A stretch of 7,951 nt of DNA from the NCBI GenBank assembly GCA_003567615.1, contig PWZC01000404.1:1-7951 (forward strand). The letters run 5' to 3'. The DNA is from Gemmatimonadota bacterium (GTDB taxonomy: Bacteria > Gemmatimonadota > Gemmatimonadetes > Longimicrobiales > Gaopeijiaceae). Shown here in pieces: positions 5,223-7,951 of the stretch (positions are counted from its first letter, which is position 1; every line of letters starts with the position of its first letter). The notes below the pieces were generated by a model. The model saw only the letters and a program-made list of their open reading frames with translations, made no database searches and was not told the DNA's origin. Made by a program: the position numbers and the translations under genes.

Positions 5223-6632
5223 ATGCGTCGTCCACTCGCCGTCCGTCCATCCCGTCTCTCCCCAACCCCCGGCGCCTGCGGCCTTGCCCTGACCATGGGC
5301 CTCCTGCTGCTGACTCCGGCGGCCCAGGAGATGGCTCCCTACACCCCTGGCGCCCTCACCGCCCAATCGGTCCCCATCCAGTCCGAGTTCTTTCCGGACC
5401 AGCGGATCCTGACCCATCGGGAACAGGCGCCCGTCATGCGCCGGATCCTGGAGGAGCGCTTCGACTCCCTTCTTCCCGAACTCATGCGGCGAGAGGGGAT
5501 CGACATGTGGATCATCATCTCCAGGGAGTACAACGACGACCCGGTCTTCCGCTCCATGTCCCCGCTGGAGACGTACTCGTCCCGACGCCGGACCATCCTG
5601 GTGTTCAACGACCGGGGCCCGGGCCAGCCGGTGGAGCGCCTCTCCATCGGGCGCTTCGACTACGACGGTCTCTACCAGGTGGTGCCCACCCATAATGAGG
5701 AGCAGTTCGAGGGGCTGCTCGAAGTGGTGCGGGAACGGGATCCGGGCACCATCGGCGTGAACATGTCAGGGCGCTGGAACCACGCCGACGGGCTCACGGC
5801 GACGCAGCGAGACACCCTCTTCTCGACCCTCTCCGAGTACGAGGACCGCATCCGGTCCGCCGAGATGCTGGCGGTGGGGTGGCTGGAGAAGAAGCTCCCC
5901 GAGGAGACGGAGCTCTACCGGCACGTCATGCGGGTGGCCCAGTCCATCATCGGCCAGGCTTTCTCCAACGAGGTGATCATCCCCGGGGTGACCACCGCCG
6001 ATGACGTGCGCTGGTGGATGCGTCAGAAGGCGGCTGAGATGGGACTGAGCACCTGGTTCCACCCCTCCTTTGCCGTGCAGCGCGAAGGGCACCAGGGGCG
6101 AATCAGCGGCGACGTGGTGATTCAGCGCGGAGATCTTCTCTGGACGGACCTGGGCATCGTGTACCTGGGCTACTCCACCGACACCCAGCACAACGGCTAT
6201 GTCCTGCGGTACGGGGAGACGGACGTGCCGGAAGGGTTCATGGCCGGGCTCCGGGCGGCCCAGCGGATGCAGGACATCACCATGGCGGAGGCCCGGATCG
6301 GCCGCACCGGAAACGAGGCGCTGGCGGCCTCGCTGGCCCGGGCGCGGGAGGAGGGGCTCGACGCCTCCGTCTACTGGCACTCGGTGGGCTTCCACGGCCA
6401 CGGTGCCGGCCCGCCAATGGGCATGACGGACTACCAGGACGGCGTGCCGGTACGGGGAGACGCTCCCTTCCGCGCCAACACCTGGCACGCGGTTGAGCTG
6501 AACGTGAACTACCCGGTGCCCGAGTGGGGAGGGCAGATGGTGCGCTTCTCCATGGAAGAGGATGCCGTGCTCACCGAGAGCGGCTGGGAGTGGATCACGG
6601 GCCGCCAGGAGTCATTCTACCTGGTGCGGTGA
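5223..6632 (+). CDS. Exported M24-family metallopeptidase (Xaa-Pro aminopeptidase-like)
   Basis: This 469-residue protein has an N-terminal Sec signal: an Arg-rich start, a hydrophobic core at about 18-31 (LALTMGLLLL) and a likely cleavage site near TPAAQ (31-35). Residues about 55-215 form a creatinase-like N-terminal domain containing GIDMWIIISREYNDDP (92-107). The pita-bread catalytic domain follows (about 228-460). Likely metal ligands are D309 (WTDLG), D320 (YSTD, 11 residues on), H393 in FHGHGAGP (H391 is the alternative), E425 (VELNV) and E446 (MEEDAVL). It probably removes residues from Pro-containing peptides in the periplasm or outside the cell, with two divalent metals. The second-shell His found seven residues after the ligand in MetAP is absent (Gly400). 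The GPPMGM segment resembles what I remember of exported Bacteroidota/Gemmatimonadota homologues. Upstream ATGs exist, but 5223 has GGAG at 7 nt and makes a compact signal peptide. It appears to be transcribed alone. Confidence 0.88.
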   Translation: MRRPLAVRPSRLSPTPGACGLALTMGLLLLTPAAQEMAPYTPGALTAQSVPIQSEFFPDQRILTHREQAPVMRRILEERFDSLLPELMRREGIDMWIIISREYNDDPVFRSMSPLETYSSRRRTILVFNDRGPGQPVERLSIGRFDYDGLYQVVPTHNEEQFEGLLEVVRERDPGTIGVNMSGRWNHADGLTATQRDTLFSTLSEYEDRIRSAEMLAVGWLEKKLPEETELYRHVMRVAQSIIGQAFSNEVIIPGVTTADDVRWWMRQKAAEMGLSTWFHPSFAVQREGHQGRISGDVVIQRGDLLWTDLGIVYLGYSTDTQHNGYVLRYGETDVPEGFMAGLRAAQRMQDITMAEARIGRTGNEALAASLARAREEGLDASVYWHSVGFHGHGAGPPMGMTDYQDGVPVRGDAPFRANTWHAVELNVNYPVPEWGGQMVRFSMEEDAVLTESGWEWITGRQESFYLVR

Positions 6633-6646
6633 AGGGCGGGCTGGGA

Positions 6647-6742
6647 CGGGGCGATGAGGGCCGGGTGGCAGGCGGGGGCGGGGCGATGAGGGCCGGGTGG
6701 CAGGCGGGGGCGGGGCGATGAGAGCCGGGGGGCATGGGGGCC
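6647..6742. repeat. Three G-rich 32-bp tandem repeats just after the peptidase gene
   Basis: Two identical 32-bp units (6647-6678 and 6679-6710) are followed by a third (6711-6742) matching at about 26 of 32 positions. Each begins CGGGGCGATGAG and has runs GGGG, GGG, GGG and GGGGG on the + strand with short loops, a potential G-quadruplex pattern. The array starts 14 nt after the TGA at 6630-6632. The period is not a multiple of three and no protein is encoded. The rest of the 279-nt gap to the lipoprotein gene shows no convincing promoter. Confidence 0.9.
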
Positions 6743-6858
6743 GACCGAGCGTTGCAAGCTCCCCACAGATCCGTAAGCCCGCCCTTGGCCTGACTTGCGG
6801 AATCTGGTGCGGGCGCCCCATGGTGATTATTCCCGGCGCGAGCGGTTCAGCCATCCGG

Positions 6859-6883
6859 GGATGATCCGAGAGGCGGATCATCC
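6859..6883. repeat. Perfect inverted repeat upstream of the lipoprotein gene
   Basis: GGATGATCCG (6859-6868) and CGGATCATCC (6874-6883) are exact reverse complements around a 5-nt AGAGG loop. The right arm ends 17 nt before the Shine-Dalgarno at 6901. It could be an operator or a leader hairpin stabilising or regulating the mRNA. No T-run follows, apart from TTTCTCTCTCC further on, so termination is unlikely. Confidence 0.8.
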
Positions 6884-6900
6884 ACTTTCTCTCTCCAGAC

Positions 6901-6905
6901 GGAGG
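6901..6905 (+). promoter_or_regulatory. Strong ribosome binding site of the lipoprotein gene
   Basis: GGAGG is 6 nt before the ATG at 6912, the clearest Shine-Dalgarno in the window, and it fixes the start. Confidence 0.75.
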
Positions 6906-6911
6906 CAACCC

Positions 6912-7951
6912 ATGAAGGCTCGATCATCCTGGGTGCGGCGCCCCATCGCTGCGCTCCCCGTCCTCGCCCTCCTGGCCCTGTCGGCATGTACCGACTATGG
7001 CGGAGAGCTCCCCACGGGTGCCGATGTGACCGAGTCACAGGCTCCTGCATTCGGCGATCTCCTCCAGCAGGACCTGGGCCCGGCGATCCGGGCGGCCAAC
7101 CGCCACACGGCCCGCCTCATGGCCCAACCCGGGGTGGTGGGAACGGCGGTGGGTTTGAATGACGAGGGGAAGCCGGCCGTCCGAATCTTCCTCATGAACG
7201 CCCGGATCCCCAACCTTCCCGCTCAGGTTGACGGGATCCCGGTACAGCGCGTGGTAACGGGACAGTTCGAGCTGCGGGCCGACCCACGGGCCCGAGCCCG
7301 CCCCGCCCCCATGGGCTTCTCCATCGGACACCCGGACATCACCGCCGGAACGCTAGGTGCCCGGGTCGTAGACGGGCAGGGCAACGTGTTCGCCCTCAGC
7401 AACAACCACGTCCTGGCCAACAGCAACAACGCCTCGGTCGGGGACGCGGCGCTCCAGCCCGGGGCCTTCGACGGGGGCAGCCTCAGCACCGATGTCATCG
7501 GAACGCTGGCCGACTTCGAGCCCTTCGACTTCTCCGCGCCCAACACCATCGACGCCGCCATTGCGGCCGTGTCCCCCAACGATGTGGCGGGATCGACGCC
7601 GGAGGGAGTGGCCTACGGGGCGCCCAGTACCGAGACGCGGGAGGCAACGCTGGGAATGGGTGTCCAGAAGTACGGCCGGACCACCGAGTTCACCCAGGGT
7701 ACGGTGGAAGAGGTGAATGTCACCGTGACCGTCTGCATTCAAGGAAACTTCTTGCGGTGCACGAGCACCGCCACCTTCGTGGAGCAGATCTCCATCTCAC
7801 CGGGCGACTTCAGCGCCGGTGGCGACTCCGGGTCCCTCATCGTGACGCAGAACGGGAACCATCCGGTGGGGCTCCTCTTCGCCGGAAGCTCCACCCGGAC
7901 GCTGGCCAACCGCATCGACGCGGTGCTGGAGCGGTTCGGAGTGACCATCGA
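6912..7951 (+). CDS. Trypsin-like serine protease lipoprotein, 3' end outside the window
   Basis: The reading frame stays open for 346 codons to the window edge. Residues 1-25 form a lipoprotein signal: basic start, hydrophobic core, then lipobox L23-S24-A25-C26, so the mature protein should be lipid-anchored at Cys26. Residues about 45-125 form a leading segment (PGVVGTAVGLNDEGKPAVRIFL at 73-94). A chymotrypsin-fold (PA clan) domain follows from about 135. The catalytic triad can be assigned as His166 (LSNNHVLAN), Asp214 (TIDAAIAAV) and Ser306 (SAGGDSGSLIV), with Gly304 likely in the oxyanion loop. C275 and C283 could form a disulfide, consistent with export. YGRTT at 254-258 is also typical of this bacterial group of trypsin-like proteins. 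Substrate is unknown, and a role in envelope protein turnover is only a guess. The sequence continues past the window. Confidence 0.82.
   Translation, partial: MKARSSWVRRPIAALPVLALLALSACTDYGGELPTGADVTESQAPAFGDLLQQDLGPAIRAANRHTARLMAQPGVVGTAVGLNDEGKPAVRIFLMNARIPNLPAQVDGIPVQRVVTGQFELRADPRARARPAPMGFSIGHPDITAGTLGARVVDGQGNVFALSNNHVLANSNNASVGDAALQPGAFDGGSLSTDVIGTLADFEPFDFSAPNTIDAAIAAVSPNDVAGSTPEGVAYGAPSTETREATLGMGVQKYGRTTEFTQGTVEEVNVTVTVCIQGNFLRCTSTATFVEQISISPGDFSAGGDSGSLIVTQNGNHPVGLLFAGSSTRTLANRIDAVLERFGVTI

Noticed and set aside
4595..5265. Minus-strand open frames across the 61-bp repeats with similar RVKSD...RGS segments.
   Set aside because: The similarity comes from the repeat DNA itself. Copies are 122 bp apart and lie in different frames, so they do not indicate a repeated protein.

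Overview
The window is high-G+C bacterial DNA (roughly two thirds G+C by eye). All eight recognisable genes lie on the + strand. A lipoprotein signal peptide, a Sec-exported M24 peptidase and a CPXCG zinc-ribbon protein point to a Gram-negative-type bacterium. The protein styles, especially the secreted M24 peptidase and the exported trypsin-like lipoprotein, fit Gemmatimonadota or a related phylum. That placement is inference from remembered family patterns, not a database result.

Region 1 (1-225) is an upstream control region. It has a candidate promoter (TTGAAG, 18-nt spacer, TAGCCT) and a perfect 24-bp palindrome. Region 2 (226-3682) is a tight four-gene membrane operon: an SLC13-type anion permease with two RCK_C domains, a TspO/MBR-family protein, and two consecutive CrcB/FluC fluoride-channel subunits. 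The gene junctions are an 18-nt gap, a 1-nt TGATG overlap and a 4-nt GTGA overlap. The two FluC proteins differ in length and in a pore-lining position, which suggests a heterodimeric channel.

Region 3 (3683-4810) holds a chlorite-dismutase-family haem protein and a small CPXCG cysteine-rich protein. The haem protein looks like a coproheme decarboxylase (ChdC/HemQ) with an actinobacterial-type distal histidine. A promoter resembling that of Region 1 sits so close to its ATG that the mRNA could be nearly leaderless. Region 4 (4811-5222) is a 412-nt gene-free stretch with three diverged copies of a 61-bp palindromic repeat, locally richer in A+T than its surroundings.

Region 5 (5223-6632) encodes an exported M24 metallopeptidase. 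It is followed at once by three G-rich 32-bp tandem repeats. Region 6 (6912 to the window end) is the 5' part of a lipoprotein with a trypsin-like domain (His166/Asp214/Ser306), preceded by a strong Shine-Dalgarno and a 10-bp-stem hairpin.

No complete mobile element, CRISPR array, tRNA or rRNA is visible. The features most worth a second look are the permease-TspO-FluC-FluC operon, the 61-bp repeat array, and a basic tandem-duplicated insert within the first RCK_C domain of the permease.
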